This document shows positions 6,804 to 16,533 of a stretch of 17,515 nt of DNA, in pieces. The notes below the pieces were generated by a model. That model did not search any database. It was not told the DNA's origin and worked only from the letters and a program-made list of their open reading frames with translations. The position numbers and the translations under genes were made by a program. The stretch comes from an uncultured Eubacteriales bacterium (lineage in GTDB: Bacteria; Bacillota; Clostridia; Peptostreptococcales; Anaerovoracaceae), in contig CACXFN010000036.1 of the NCBI GenBank assembly GCA_902766915.1, positions 1 to 17,515 on the forward strand, in the 5' to 3' direction. How positions within the stretch are numbered: the stretch's first letter is position 1; every line of letters begins with the position of its first letter.

Positions 6804-7178
6804 ATGTTAAAACTTTACAAGTGTGACAAATGCGGAGCAGTTCTTGAAGTTGCAAATGATGGACATGGCATTACTTGCTGCGGCGAACCAATGAAAGAAC
6901 TTACAGCAAATACTACTGATGCAGCTGTGGAAAAGCACGTTCCTGCAGTGGAAATCGAAGGTAATACTGTAAAAGTCAAAGTAGGCGATGTAGAGCATCC
7001 GATGACAGAAGCTCATCTTATCCAGTTCATCTGGTTAGTAACATCAGATGGTGTTCAGAAGAAGGCACTGACTCACGAAGATAAGCCTGAAGCCACATTT
7101 GCTCTTGCTGAAGGAGTAAAACCTGTAGCAGCATACGAGTATTGTAATCTTCACGGTTTCTGGGTAAAAGAACTGTAA
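6804..7178 (+). CDS. dfx: Desulfoferrodoxin (two-iron superoxide reductase)
   Basis: 124 residues. The enzyme reduces superoxide to hydrogen peroxide in the cytoplasm without making oxygen, using electrons usually from rubredoxin; this is a hallmark of anaerobes. The N-terminal desulforedoxin domain has all four iron ligands: C7, C10 and the adjacent pair C25-C26. The catalytic domain has the lid E43-K44, iron ligands H45 (EKHVP), H65 (EHPM), H71 (EAHLI), C114 and H117 (CNLHGFW). All key residues are intact, so it is a complete 2Fe-SOR rather than the one-iron neelaredoxin. GGAGG lies 7 bases before the ATG. It is monocistronic, divergent from pta, with its own promoter and a strong terminator. 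No rubredoxin or rubrerythrin gene is beside it. Confidence 0.97.
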   Translation: MLKLYKCDKCGAVLEVANDGHGITCCGEPMKELTANTTDAAVEKHVPAVEIEGNTVKVKVGDVEHPMTEAHLIQFIWLVTSDGVQKKALTHEDKPEATFALAEGVKPVAAYEYCNLHGFWVKEL

Positions 7179-7207
7179 GCTAAATCTATTTTTTATAAAA
7201 CAATAAC

Positions 7208-7266
7208 AAAAACCTTCCTGAGTATTAATTGTTGAAATGAGTTTTCACATATCAGGAAGGTTTTTT
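7208..7266. terminator. Bidirectional terminator between dfx and the ABC exporter operon
   Basis: A 13-14 bp perfect stem pairs AAAAACCTTCCTGA (7208-7221) with TCAGGAAGGTTTTT (7252-7265). The 30-base apical part contains a second small stem (TGAAA with TTTCA). There is a T-run on the plus side (7261-7266) and an A-run on the other flank (7208-7212), so it can end both the dfx mRNA and the minus-strand exporter mRNA, whose last gene stops at 7302. Confidence 0.85.
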
Positions 7267-7301
7267 CTTTGTTATTTCAGCATTATTGCAGCGATCCGCC
7301 A

Positions 7302-8548
<1,247 letters not shown>

Positions 8549-8549
<1 letters not shown>

Positions 8550-10561
8550 TACCACATCACCTCCTCTTCTACAATCTTGGTTTTTGCTCCTATTTCTGCG
8601 CCATCTCCGTAGGGGAAGGCAATGTAATCATCATTGGTTATACCCTCTGTGATTTCCGTAACATATCCATAATACGACTTACCGCATTTAACATATTGCT
8701 TGGTAAGAATACCTTCTTCATCCTTCATAACATATTTGCCCTGTCCATCGCTTCTGATATATGCATTGGGTAAATATAACGCATTCTCCTTTTGTGCATT
8801 TGCATCTAAACTCATCTGGAGCCAATGTCCTGCTTCCAGGTCCTCTGCATCATCGAAGTATGCCAGGAATCCGTAATACGATGAATTTGGATTTCCTCCA
8901 TAATAGTAGCTCTGATCTGATGGATAGTCATCAATGGAAATAATCTCGCCGATAAATGATCCTCCGGATTCCCAATCTGTAGCGGTTATTTCCTGACCTA
9001 AAGAAATGCTCTCCAGTAATAGTTCCGAGATATTTCCCTGAACCACAACTCCGGATCCTGCATCAACCTTTAGGAAAGGAGAGCCATCCATTGGCGGATT
9101 GTCCTTATTGTGTACCAGAGCAATAACGCCATCTCTCTTGGCTCTGATTACTCCATCCTCCATCTGTTCTTCCAGCATTTTAAGATCAAGTTCCGCACGC
9201 CTCAAATCTAAATCCAGACTCTTAATATCCCTCTCTTTACCGCGGATTGCCAGGGCCAGTTCTTCAGCAGTGTACTGAATAGGCTGATCCGTATTAAAAT
9301 AGTCTGTTCCGTAGCTATAATCATCATAGTTAGTGTCATAATCACTAAAATTATCAACGACATCCTGCCCATCCGCAGAATGGTTTGCATTTGCTTGACT
9401 GATTAAAGCAGCAAATGGGTCTTCGCCATCGGCACGTAGAATCACATACCAATAGGCGTCTTCATCTTGCTCTTTTATTTTATTGGTATTTAAGGTCATT
9501 GAAGCAAGCAGGTCGCCGTCCTTAGTGTTTCCTTCCCTGATTTCAATTACCGCATATCGATTCTCTTTTTTCCTAAGGGCATTTAAGAAGGAGCCATATA
9601 CAACACCATCTTCAGTAACGATATATCTAAATGGATTATTAATGGAGCCATCTTCGGGAGGTTCTATATGGTCGTCATCCATATCCTTGGCTTCATCCCC
9701 TTCATCACCTTCACTTCCCTCATCTCCATCAACCTTTTGGTTATCCTCATTTTCTGCCGCATCACTGCCGGTGCCTTCTGATGTATTACTGCCAGCGCCC
9801 TGATTATCCTTATTGTTATCCTTCTCATCGGGGGCCTCATTATTTTCAATTACATCAATGGAACTTTCGTTGTTCGGAATCTCAACATTTTCATCTGATT
9901 CAACAGTTTCTCTTGTTATTTCTCCCGATGTATTATGGTTATTAATCACTGTGATTATTGGACTCAGGTAATAGTCATTTATATTATCATCGTCCAGATA
10001 ATTCCACGCATCTTTAACTTTTTTGTGTTCCGGCTTCTTCTGTTTCTTTTCTTCCGGATTCTCTTCAGGATCCACTGACGGATCTAATGGATCATCATTG
10101 GAAGAAGGATCAAAGCTCGGAATAACAGGATCCACATAACTTGGGGTTACATTGGATACGGGAGTGGTATTATATAGAGCATTCAATTCTGCATTTGCTG
10201 TGGTTAAATTGTTACGGGCTTTTTCAACAGCCACCTTCTTTATCTGCAAGGTAAGTTCCTGACTGGCCATATCATAGGCCATAAGCTTGTCACCCTTTTT
10301 AACTTGTTGACCTTCATGTACAAATACTTCACTGATAAGCTGAGTTGCATCAGGATATATGCTTTGACTGTCTTCATCGTAAACCATTCCATCTATAGAC
10401 ATGGAATTCTCCATATAGCCCCAATTTAACGTACCCACTGAGGATACCTCCACAGTGGTATTTGCTGTCCTGTATTTTTTCGCACCAACAAAAGCACCAA
10501 CCAGGAGGGCAAGTATAACTATAGGTATGATGATTTTTTTTGCCGTGCCTTTACGCATCAT
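8549..10561 (-). CDS. HlyD/MacA-like membrane fusion adaptor with a large acidic insert (adaptor 2)
   Basis: About 670 residues, much longer than the 350-450 usual for Gram-positive adaptors. Order: one membrane helix (about 9-27); first half of the lipoyl/barrel region (about 36-100; VFVHEGQQVKKGDKLMAYD); first hairpin helix (about 101-130); an insert of about 300 residues (131-429); second hairpin helix (about 431-468; EELALAIRGKERDIKSLD); second lipoyl half (VIRAKRDGVIALVH); beta-barrel and C-terminal domains. The insert begins Pro/Asp-rich, has a strongly acidic, low-complexity part (about 226-306), then a more ordered region (about 307-385; NPFRYIVTEDGVVYGSFLNA) and a Tyr/Asp-rich end. 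ATG 10561 (or 10558) overlaps the ATPase gene by 11 bases behind GGTGG. It would lie outside the membrane and link permease and substrate; the insert's role is unknown. Confidence 0.85.
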
Positions 10562-11237
10562 TATCACCACCTTCTGTCAGCATTCCATCTATTATATCTA
10601 CTCTCCTGCGAGCATTGGCTGCTACGTTGGCATCATGAGTAATCATTACGACAGTTGCACCCTGTTCTTCGTTAAGCCGCTTGAATAATTCCATTACCTG
10701 TTTTCCACTGGCTTGGTCTAATGCCCCGGTAGGTTCGTCAGCCAATAGAACCTTCGGATTATTAATCATAGCTCTGGCTATAGCGACTCTCTGTTTTTGT
10801 CCTCCGGAAAGCTGCGTAGGAAGGAATGAAGCTCTATCTCCCAGCCCTACATTTTCCAAAGATTCCATTGCTCTCTTCTGTCTTTCCTGCTTGCTGACTC
10901 CTGCGTAGATTAGCGGAAGGGCGACATTATCCAAAGCCGTTTCCTGAGGGAGAAGCTGGAATGTCTGAAATACGAAGCCTATCTTATTCAGCCTAATATC
11001 TGAAAGCTGCTTTTCGGACAAAAGGGAAATGTCTTCCCCATCCAGAATGTATTTACCGGATGTGGCTCTGTCTAAACAGCCCACAATATTCATCAAGGTG
11101 GATTTACCGGAACCGCTGGGCCCCATTATAGCCAAATACTCACCTTCATGAACCTGCAGGTTTACGTCTTTCAATACCGGAACTTCTACATCACCTTGTC
11201 CGTAGTTCTTATAAATATTCTGAAGATCCAATATCAT
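10551..11237 (-). CDS. ABC transporter ATP-binding protein (MacB/LolD family)
   Basis: 228 residues with every nucleotide-binding motif intact: Walker A GPSGSGKST (39-47), Q-loop Q91 (VFQTFQLLP), signature LSGGQ (143-147), Walker B VLLADE (163-168), D-loop GALD, and switch histidine H201 (MITHD). The residues around the Q-loop and the short length match the LolD/MacB/YknY group, which pairs with FtsX-type permeases. Here that is the 7302-8549 gene two positions downstream. The ATG at 11237 overlaps the stop of adaptor 1 as ATGA (4 bases), and GGAGG lies 10 bases upstream inside the adaptor 1 coding end, so translation is coupled. It works at the cytoplasmic face as a dimer, driving the permease. 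Confidence 0.96.
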   Translation of the reverse strand: MILDLQNIYKNYGQGDVEVPVLKDVNLQVHEGEYLAIMGPSGSGKSTLMNIVGCLDRATSGKYILDGEDISLLSEKQLSDIRLNKIGFVFQTFQLLPQETALDNVALPLIYAGVSKQERQKRAMESLENVGLGDRASFLPTQLSGGQKQRVAIARAMINNPKVLLADEPTGALDQASGKQVMELFKRLNEEQGATVVMITHDANVAANARRRVDIIDGMLTEGGDNDA

Positions 11238-12361
11238 CCTAAGCTGACCTCCGTAATATTCTCAGTCTTCATACCTTCCGTCAAGGACTCATCCGGCCAT
11301 GCAATTAAATCATCCTCAGCGAGTCCGCTAACGATTTCAACTGTATAATCAAAATCATCCATCTCCCCTAAAGCTAGAGCACGTTTGGAAAGACGACCAT
11401 TTCTGTCAACCCATGCAAATGGTGTTACACCATCATCTTCGTAGGCTATGAAACTTTGATCTATCCACATTCCCTCTTTCTTCTTAATTTGTCCTTGTCC
11501 ATAATCAGGCTCTATATAAACATGCTGACCAAGCATAAGGCCTGATGTGGAATCAAGGGTAACATAGAAGGGATATTTAGATGCCTTTTCGCCTCCTCCA
11601 TCATAGAAATAAGTTTCCTGTCCTTCATTGGTGGCAGGCTCTGTCTCTATCTTGGAGATATTTCCTGTCCAGGTTTCATCTTCATTAACTCTGGATCTAA
11701 TTATGACAGGCATTCCTGCATTCAATGTGCCTATGCTCTGTTCACTAACTTTACCCTTCACCCTGAACTCTCCGGTTTCAGTCATGGTGATAACCGGTTG
11801 TTCACTTCCGTTCACATCCTGTCCGGTTTCATTTACACCTTTGATGACTCCGGAAATTTCAGACTTAACTTCCGACTGCTCAATCTCCTGTTCATATTTC
11901 TTCAGGTCCTGTTGTTTTTGTTTTATTTCCAGCTGTCTTTCACTTATTTGCAGCTGTATTTCCGTCGAATTACCCTGATTCTGAAGGAATGCGATTTCAT
12001 TGTTCAGTCCTTCTATATCCAATTTGATGCTTGCGATATTGTTCTCGCTGGAACGAACATCGTATTTAAACAAGACAGTTCCCTTTGTAACTATATCTCC
12101 AACCTTAACATGTACGGATTCTATTTTTCTATTTGGATCCCGTTTATATGTTATAGCCTTTTGAGATTCTATTACTCCACCATATCTATCTACAGTGAAA
12201 CTGGTGGAGGTAAGTGTCGATACGGGCTGAACATACACCACTTCCCCGCTTCCTCCTCCGATAGATGGAATAAGGCCCTTATAAATCGCAAATAAAACCA
12301 ACACTGCAAGTAGTATCGCAGCAACCAAAAACCCTAGTATTAGCTTTTTCTTTTTTGTCAT
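11234..12361 (-). CDS. HlyD/MacA-like membrane fusion adaptor (adaptor 1)
   Basis: About 375 residues, normal length for the family. A lysine-rich start (MTKKKKLILG) and one membrane helix (about 7-27) anchor it. The first lipoyl half is about 65-100 (VHVKVGDIVTKGTVLFKYD). A short coiled-coil hairpin spans about 105-165, rich in Glu, Gln, Lys and Ile (ISERQLEIKQKQQDLKKYEQ). The second lipoyl half (EISGVIKGVNETGQDV), a beta-barrel (VKGKVSEQSIGTLNAGMPVI) and a C-terminal membrane-proximal domain complete it. It should form the extracytoplasmic ring around the MacB-like permease. The start is ATG 12361 with GGTGG 8 bases upstream; the in-frame extension to 12421 runs into the promoter and is rejected. 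First gene of the operon. That the same operon encodes a second, quite different adaptor is notable. Confidence 0.92.
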   Translation of the reverse strand: MTKKKKLILGFLVAAILLAVLVLFAIYKGLIPSIGGGSGEVVYVQPVSTLTSTSFTVDRYGGVIESQKAITYKRDPNRKIESVHVKVGDIVTKGTVLFKYDVRSSENNIASIKLDIEGLNNEIAFLQNQGNSTEIQLQISERQLEIKQKQQDLKKYEQEIEQSEVKSEISGVIKGVNETGQDVNGSEQPVITMTETGEFRVKGKVSEQSIGTLNAGMPVIIRSRVNEDETWTGNISKIETEPATNEGQETYFYDGGGEKASKYPFYVTLDSTSGLMLGQHVYIEPDYGQGQIKKKEGMWIDQSFIAYEDDGVTPFAWVDRNGRLSKRALALGEMDDFDYTVEIVSGLAEDDLIAWPDESLTEGMKTENITEVSLG

Positions 12362-12422
12362 GATTTTTACCACCTTTTGATAAAACGAGTATAGATAAGG
12401 CCGGAAAACAGCCTGTGTCAAT

Positions 12423-12428
12423 ATTATA
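12423..12428 (-). promoter_or_regulatory. Candidate -10 box of the ABC exporter operon
   Basis: A perfect TATAAT on the minus strand lies 62 bases before the adaptor 1 ATG. The hexamer 17 bases upstream (TATTAA) is a poor -35, so an activator or alternative spacing may be needed. It faces the CoA-transferase promoter across a 172-base divergent intergenic region. Confidence 0.45.
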
Positions 12429-12493
12429 CAATCAAATTAGAATAATTAATATAGCAGTATTGTGAATATTTTCTTATGTTTTTCTTAAAAAAA

Positions 12494-12502
12494 TGTTAAA
12501 AT
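12494..12502 (+). promoter_or_regulatory. Candidate extended -10 promoter of the CoA-transferase gene
   Basis: TGTTAAAAT combines the TGn extension with TAAAAT, 31 bases before the ATG at 12534. The -35 region (TTATGT) is weak. Transcription would start near 12509, leaving a leader of about 25 bases. Confidence 0.4.
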
Positions 12503-12533
12503 ATTGACATGGGGTAGCTAAAGAGGTATCGAA

Positions 12534-13874
12534 ATGAATGTAAGAAATGAATACAGAGCAAAATTAGTCACAGCCGATGATGCGGTTAAGGTTGTTAAAA
12601 GCGGAGATTGGGTGGATTATGTAACAAATGTATGCTTCCCTTCCTTGCTGGATGAAGCCTTATCTAAACGTCGGGATGAACTCTACGATGTAAAGGTCCG
12701 TGGAAATTTGATTTTTGGCCCTATTCAGATTGCAGAATGCGACCCAACCAGAGAGCACTTTTGCTACAATAGTTGGCACTGCTCTGCATATGAAAGAAAA
12801 CTCAGTGATAGAGGTCTGTGCAATTACATCCCCATGGTTTTTAGAGATTGTACCGAATACTATCGTGTATTCCTTACAGTAAATGTAGCCATGATGGCAG
12901 TACCTCCTATGGATGAACACGGCTACTTTAACTTAAGCTGCGCAACCGGGGTCGCTAAGGGTATCCTGGAAAAAGCGGATATAGTTATCCTTGAAATAAA
13001 CGATAAACTGCCCCATATCTATGGCGCCTTCGATGAAAGTATTCATATTTCTGAAGTAAATTATGTTGTAGAGGGAGAGCATCCTGATTTACCCGAATTC
13101 CCCATCGCTGAGCCCAGCGCAGAAGACGTTGCCATAGCCAATGCAATTCTTCCCTTCATTCAAGACGGCTCAGCCCTACAGCTTGGTATCGGCACCATGC
13201 CAAATGTCATCGGAAAGATGATAGCAGAATCAGACATCAAAGATTTATCCATGCATACCGAACTATGTTCAGATGCATATTACGAATTATATAAAGCCGG
13301 AAAAATCACCAATAGGCAAAAGCGATTATTCCCCGGCAAAGGACTTACAGGAATAGTTTTTGGGTCAAAGAGTCTTTATCAATGGGTTAACAAGAATCCG
13401 GAAATACTGATAGCCCCGCTGTCATATGTGAATGCTCCTGAGCATATCGCCCAATTAGATAATATGGTATCCATCAACAATTGTCTCTCCGTAGATTTAT
13501 ATGGGCAGATTAATGCGGAAACCGCAGGCTTTAGACAAATCAGCGGAACCGGCGGACAGCTGGATTATCTAACCGGCGCCTCAATGGCCCGAGGTGGCAA
13601 AGCATTTATTTGCATGGAATCAACCTTTAAAGATAAAAACGGCGAGCTTCACACAAATATAAAGCCACATTTCACCGGTGATGTAATAACTGATCCCAGA
13701 AGCCAAGCCTACTTCATTGTAACGGAATATGGCGCGGTAAATCTTTGCGGAAGAAGCACATGGGAACGAGCCGAAGGATTAATATCGATAGCACATCCAC
13801 ACTTTAGAGACGACTTAATTATGGCCGCAGAAAAACAAGGTATTTGGAGATATTCAAATAAACGGAATCGTTAG
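12534..13874 (+). CDS. Acetyl-CoA hydrolase/transferase family CoA-transferase (butyryl-CoA:acetate type likely)
   Basis: 446 residues, the usual size for this group of CoA-transferases acting through a glutamyl-CoA thioester. The expected catalytic glutamate is E243 in MHTE, next to the CoA-binding loop LQLGIGTMPNVIG (216-227). The C-terminal blocks SGTGGQLDYLTGASMARGGK, ESTFKDKNG and VTEYGAVNLCGRSTWERAE, and the ending IWRYSN, resemble butyryl-CoA:acetate and 4-hydroxybutyrate CoA-transferases of butyrate-producing clostridia. Probable role: swapping CoA between butyryl-CoA and acetate (or a related pair), releasing the acid as fermentation product and recycling acetyl-CoA. GAGG lies 7 bases before the ATG. 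It stands alone, divergent from the ABC exporter. No other butyrate genes are in the window, so substrate assignment (butyrate, 4-hydroxybutyrate, propionate) rests on similarity I recognise by eye and is less sure than the family. Confidence 0.88.
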   Translation: MNVRNEYRAKLVTADDAVKVVKSGDWVDYVTNVCFPSLLDEALSKRRDELYDVKVRGNLIFGPIQIAECDPTREHFCYNSWHCSAYERKLSDRGLCNYIPMVFRDCTEYYRVFLTVNVAMMAVPPMDEHGYFNLSCATGVAKGILEKADIVILEINDKLPHIYGAFDESIHISEVNYVVEGEHPDLPEFPIAEPSAEDVAIANAILPFIQDGSALQLGIGTMPNVIGKMIAESDIKDLSMHTELCSDAYYELYKAGKITNRQKRLFPGKGLTGIVFGSKSLYQWVNKNPEILIAPLSYVNAPEHIAQLDNMVSINNCLSVDLYGQINAETAGFRQISGTGGQLDYLTGASMARGGKAFICMESTFKDKNGELHTNIKPHFTGDVITDPRSQAYFIVTEYGAVNLCGRSTWERAEGLISIAHPHFRDDLIMAAEKQGIWRYSNKRNR

Positions 13875-13880
13875 GATAGA

Positions 13881-14723
13881 TTAGTATTTAACAGGCGGTT
13901 CGTAGAATTCAAAAATAACAGAATCGTTTTCTCTCTTATCCTTTTCCGGATTGCCTCCCATGTCTTCGGGATGGCTGGTCCAAACGATATGCATGGCACC
14001 AAGTAGCTTAGTTAGCTTCACCGATAAGGGCTTAGTGCCTGTCTTATATGCAACAAAATGTGGCCTTGTGGCCATATTAAATAGACATCTTGATGCAAAA
14101 AACTTAATCAGGAAGGGAATATTTTCATCAAAATCAGAAACAAGGTTTGCTAACTGTCCTCTGAGAACCACAGGACAATTATGCCTAATCCATCTAACTA
14201 CGGAAGGATCAAAGCTTTCTACACAATACTCTCCTTTGTAAGGAGCCAATAATTCCATAGTTTTCTGTGTAAGCGTCAGTGTATTTTCTCCCGGTTTTAT
14301 TTCCACAATAAGTGGAACACGTCCCTCTATGCATTCCAAAGCATCCTGGAAAAGAGGAACTCTAAACTCCGTCCCAAAAAGACCGTATTCAAGAATTTCA
14401 TTATACGTTAGATCCGATACGTTTTTATCAACACCGCAGGGTCTCATGAGGTTTGGATCATGGATTACTACGACCTCTTCATCCTTAGTTATTCTAACAT
14501 CAAGTTCTATTCCATATCCCGCAACACAGGCCCTTTCAAAGGCTGCAACAGTGTTTTCCGGAATAGTATTATCCATTGTATGGAGACCTCTATGAGCAAA
14601 AAACCTATTTTCAAAAGGAGCCTTCATGGCTTTACTTGCTCTTTCGGGCGCAACCAAAATACCTAAGAAAATTAGGATCAGCACAAAAATTATTAATAAT
14701 AGCAGTAATATTTTTAGTGTCAT
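13881..14723 (-). CDS. Membrane-anchored glycerophosphodiester phosphodiesterase
   Basis: 280 residues. An N-terminal hydrophobic helix (about 3-24) anchors the protein; the GDPD TIM-barrel domain follows from about residue 40. Catalytic and metal-binding residues are present: H44-R45 (AHRG), E56-N57 (PENT), E73 and D75 (IELDVRITKD), H88 (VIHDP), and E141 with K143 (VEIKPGEN). The enzyme cleaves glycerophosphodiesters (deacylated phospholipids or teichoic-acid-like polymers) to glycerol-3-phosphate and an alcohol. The anchor points to action at the outer face of the membrane or in the wall zone. ATG 14723 has no real Shine-Dalgarno sequence, and the best upstream promoter would give a very short leader. 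Its 3' end faces the CoA-transferase gene with 6 bases between the stops. Confidence 0.9.
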   Translation of the reverse strand: MTLKILLLLLIIFVLILIFLGILVAPERASKAMKAPFENRFFAHRGLHTMDNTIPENTVAAFERACVAGYGIELDVRITKDEEVVVIHDPNLMRPCGVDKNVSDLTYNEILEYGLFGTEFRVPLFQDALECIEGRVPLIVEIKPGENTLTLTQKTMELLAPYKGEYCVESFDPSVVRWIRHNCPVVLRGQLANLVSDFDENIPFLIKFFASRCLFNMATRPHFVAYKTGTKPLSVKLTKLLGAMHIVWTSHPEDMGGNPEKDKRENDSVIFEFYEPPVKY

Positions 14724-14736
14724 GCTTCAAATATAC

Positions 14737-14764
14737 TTTGTAATATCTATCAATTTACTATCAA
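14737..14764 (-). promoter_or_regulatory. Possible promoter of the phosphodiesterase gene
   Basis: On the minus strand TTGATA (14764-14759) lies 16 bases from TACAAA (14742-14737). ATTGATAG is directly repeated here. A start near 14730 would leave a leader of only about 7 bases, matching the missing ribosome binding site. Confidence 0.3.
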
Positions 14765-14847
14765 TTCTAAAACATCTCCAAGTATGCCGTGCTACCTTAC
14801 CATAGCAAGTGTTACTATACCATTCTACCTGTATATACACTTTTTCT

Positions 14848-14875
14848 TTGATATCTGTTCAATTTATAGTACAAT
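14848..14875 (+). promoter_or_regulatory. Promoter of the MFS transporter gene
   Basis: TTGATA (14848-14853) and TACAAT (14870-14875) are 16 bases apart, each matching the consensus at five of six positions. The leader to the ATG at 14927 would be about 45 bases. Confidence 0.55.
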
Positions 14876-14926
14876 ATCCTTGTTATTGTGTTAGCGTGAT
14901 TAAATAATCGGAGGATTCATTGCCAC

Positions 14927-16528
14927 ATGAAACTAAATTATAAGCGCACGATTTTTGTTGGATTCGCTTTTTTTCTCATATGCGCCTTTTGGCAGGCATA
15001 TGACAATACCATTCCACTTATATTGACCAACAAGTTTGGCTTGTCACAAACCATCTCCGGCGCGATAATGGCATTGGATAATATTTTAGCACTTTTTTTG
15101 CTCCCTCTCTTTGGTGCGATTTCAGATAAATGCAAAAGTCCCAGAGGACGCAGAACACCATTCATTGTGATTGGAACCATAATCGCTGTAATCGCGTTCA
15201 TCATTCTCTCCCTTATAGATGGAGCTCAATTAAAACAAATTTCCGAGGTTTCTACCATAGATGATCAGGCGGCTCTATCTAAAATCTATTCAGAAAAAGC
15301 CCATGAAGAATTGCTAACCCCGGATGGAGATAAAATCATTTTATCCGACCACTTCACCGAAAGCGAATTCATTAATATAAAAAGTACCATCCCCAGCGGC
15401 AACTCTTCAGGAGCAGCAACTATAACCAATCCTGACTATACTAAATACGTGGTTCCCGCAAGGCAAGCGGTTATCAAAGATATCACTTCAAATAATCCGC
15501 GGAATTTGATTCTTTTTATTGCATTCCTACTCATAACATTGGTAGCCATGTCTACCTTCCGTTCTCCGGCGGTAGCCTTGATGCCTGATGTAACCATTAA
15601 ACCTCTTAGATCAAAGGCAAATGCAATTATAAATTTAATGGGTTCTGCAGGAGGCATATTGGTTCTTGCCCTGGGAATAGTGTTTGGAACAAGCTCACTT
15701 AAAAACTCCTTAATGAGCTATTTTTCATACTTCATGGTAATAGGCGGAGTCATGATTCTATCCTTAATCCTATTCAGGCTCACTGTTAATGAACCTAAAT
15801 ATGTTAGGGACATGCACGAAGAAAGCTTAAGATTAGGCCTCACCGATTGGGATCAGGATGCGGTAGATACCAATAACCAGGATGGTTCCAGACAGATAAC
15901 ACCCGCAATCGGAAGAAAGCTAAGTCCTGCGGAATGGCGATCCATGGCTCTAATTCTGGCTTCAATTGTTCTCTGGTTCATGGGATACAATGCTGTCACA
16001 TCAAAATACTCCGTATATGCAAGCACCATTCTTCACAAAGACTACAATCTAACTTTGATAATCGCTCAAGTAGCCGCAATTATTTCCTATCTTCCTGTTG
16101 GTATTGTTTCCTCAAAGATTGGTCGAAAGAAAACAATTATTGCAGGAGTTATAATGCTTGCCACATCCTTTGGTGTAGCGGCAACATTGAGATCATCCAG
16201 TCCTACTATTCTAATGAACTGTATGTTCGCTCTGGCCGGAATTGGATGGGCAACCATAAACGTCAATTCCTTCCCTATGGTTGTAGAAATGTGCTCGGAG
16301 GGAGATGTAGGAAAGTTCACCGGATTCTACTATACTGCATCCATGGCAGCACAGGTAATAACACCTATATTCTCCGGTTTTCTCATGGACAAACTTGGGA
16401 TGACTGTTTTGTTCCCATATGCAGCCATCTTTGCAGCTTCCGCTATTATAACTATGATAGGTGTAAAACACGGGGACTCCAAACCCGGGGAGCTGTCAGG
16501 ATTAGACGCTCTTGGTGATTTGGATTAA
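14927..16528 (+). CDS. MFS transporter (SLC45/sugar-cation symporter-like)
   Basis: 533 residues, a polytopic membrane carrier with about 12 helices. The N terminus (FWQAYDNTIPLILTNKFGLS) and MFS motif A after helix 2 (GAISDKCKSPRGRR, 63-76) are clear. RSPAVALMPDVT and RSKANAIINLMGSAGGI (about 212-245) are typical of SLC45-like or sugar-type MFS carriers. The second half repeats the pattern with SSKIGRKKTIIAG. A segment of about 95 residues (98-192), polar and without membrane helices, lies between helices 3 and 4 on the predicted outer side. A polar loop (about 285-335) separates the halves. GGAGG lies 12 bases before the ATG, which is long, but no better start is in frame. Substrate is unknown; sugars are a guess. 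Its 3' end is 5 bases from that of the potassium channel gene. Confidence 0.88.
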   Translation: MKLNYKRTIFVGFAFFLICAFWQAYDNTIPLILTNKFGLSQTISGAIMALDNILALFLLPLFGAISDKCKSPRGRRTPFIVIGTIIAVIAFIILSLIDGAQLKQISEVSTIDDQAALSKIYSEKAHEELLTPDGDKIILSDHFTESEFINIKSTIPSGNSSGAATITNPDYTKYVVPARQAVIKDITSNNPRNLILFIAFLLITLVAMSTFRSPAVALMPDVTIKPLRSKANAIINLMGSAGGILVLALGIVFGTSSLKNSLMSYFSYFMVIGGVMILSLILFRLTVNEPKYVRDMHEESLRLGLTDWDQDAVDTNNQDGSRQITPAIGRKLSPAEWRSMALILASIVLWFMGYNAVTSKYSVYASTILHKDYNLTLIIAQVAAIISYLPVGIVSSKIGRKKTIIAGVIMLATSFGVAATLRSSSPTILMNCMFALAGIGWATINVNSFPMVVEMCSEGDVGKFTGFYYTASMAAQVITPIFSGFLMDKLGMTVLFPYAAIFAASAIITMIGVKHGDSKPGELSGLDALGDLD

Positions 16529-16533
16529 AGATT

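Noticed and set aside
11798..12295. 165-codon plus-strand frame antisense to adaptor 1
   Set aside because: It is the antisense shadow of a well-supported adaptor gene, with no ribosome binding site or family resemblance.
12423..12533. Shared operator between the ABC exporter operon and the CoA-transferase gene
   Set aside because: The region is AT-rich but I could not find a convincing long inverted repeat; the two genes have no evident functional link.
15934..16518. 194-codon plus-strand frame inside the MFS gene
   Set aside because: The MFS frame has clear membrane helices and family motifs throughout; this one is Cys/His/Ser-rich with no recognisable feature.
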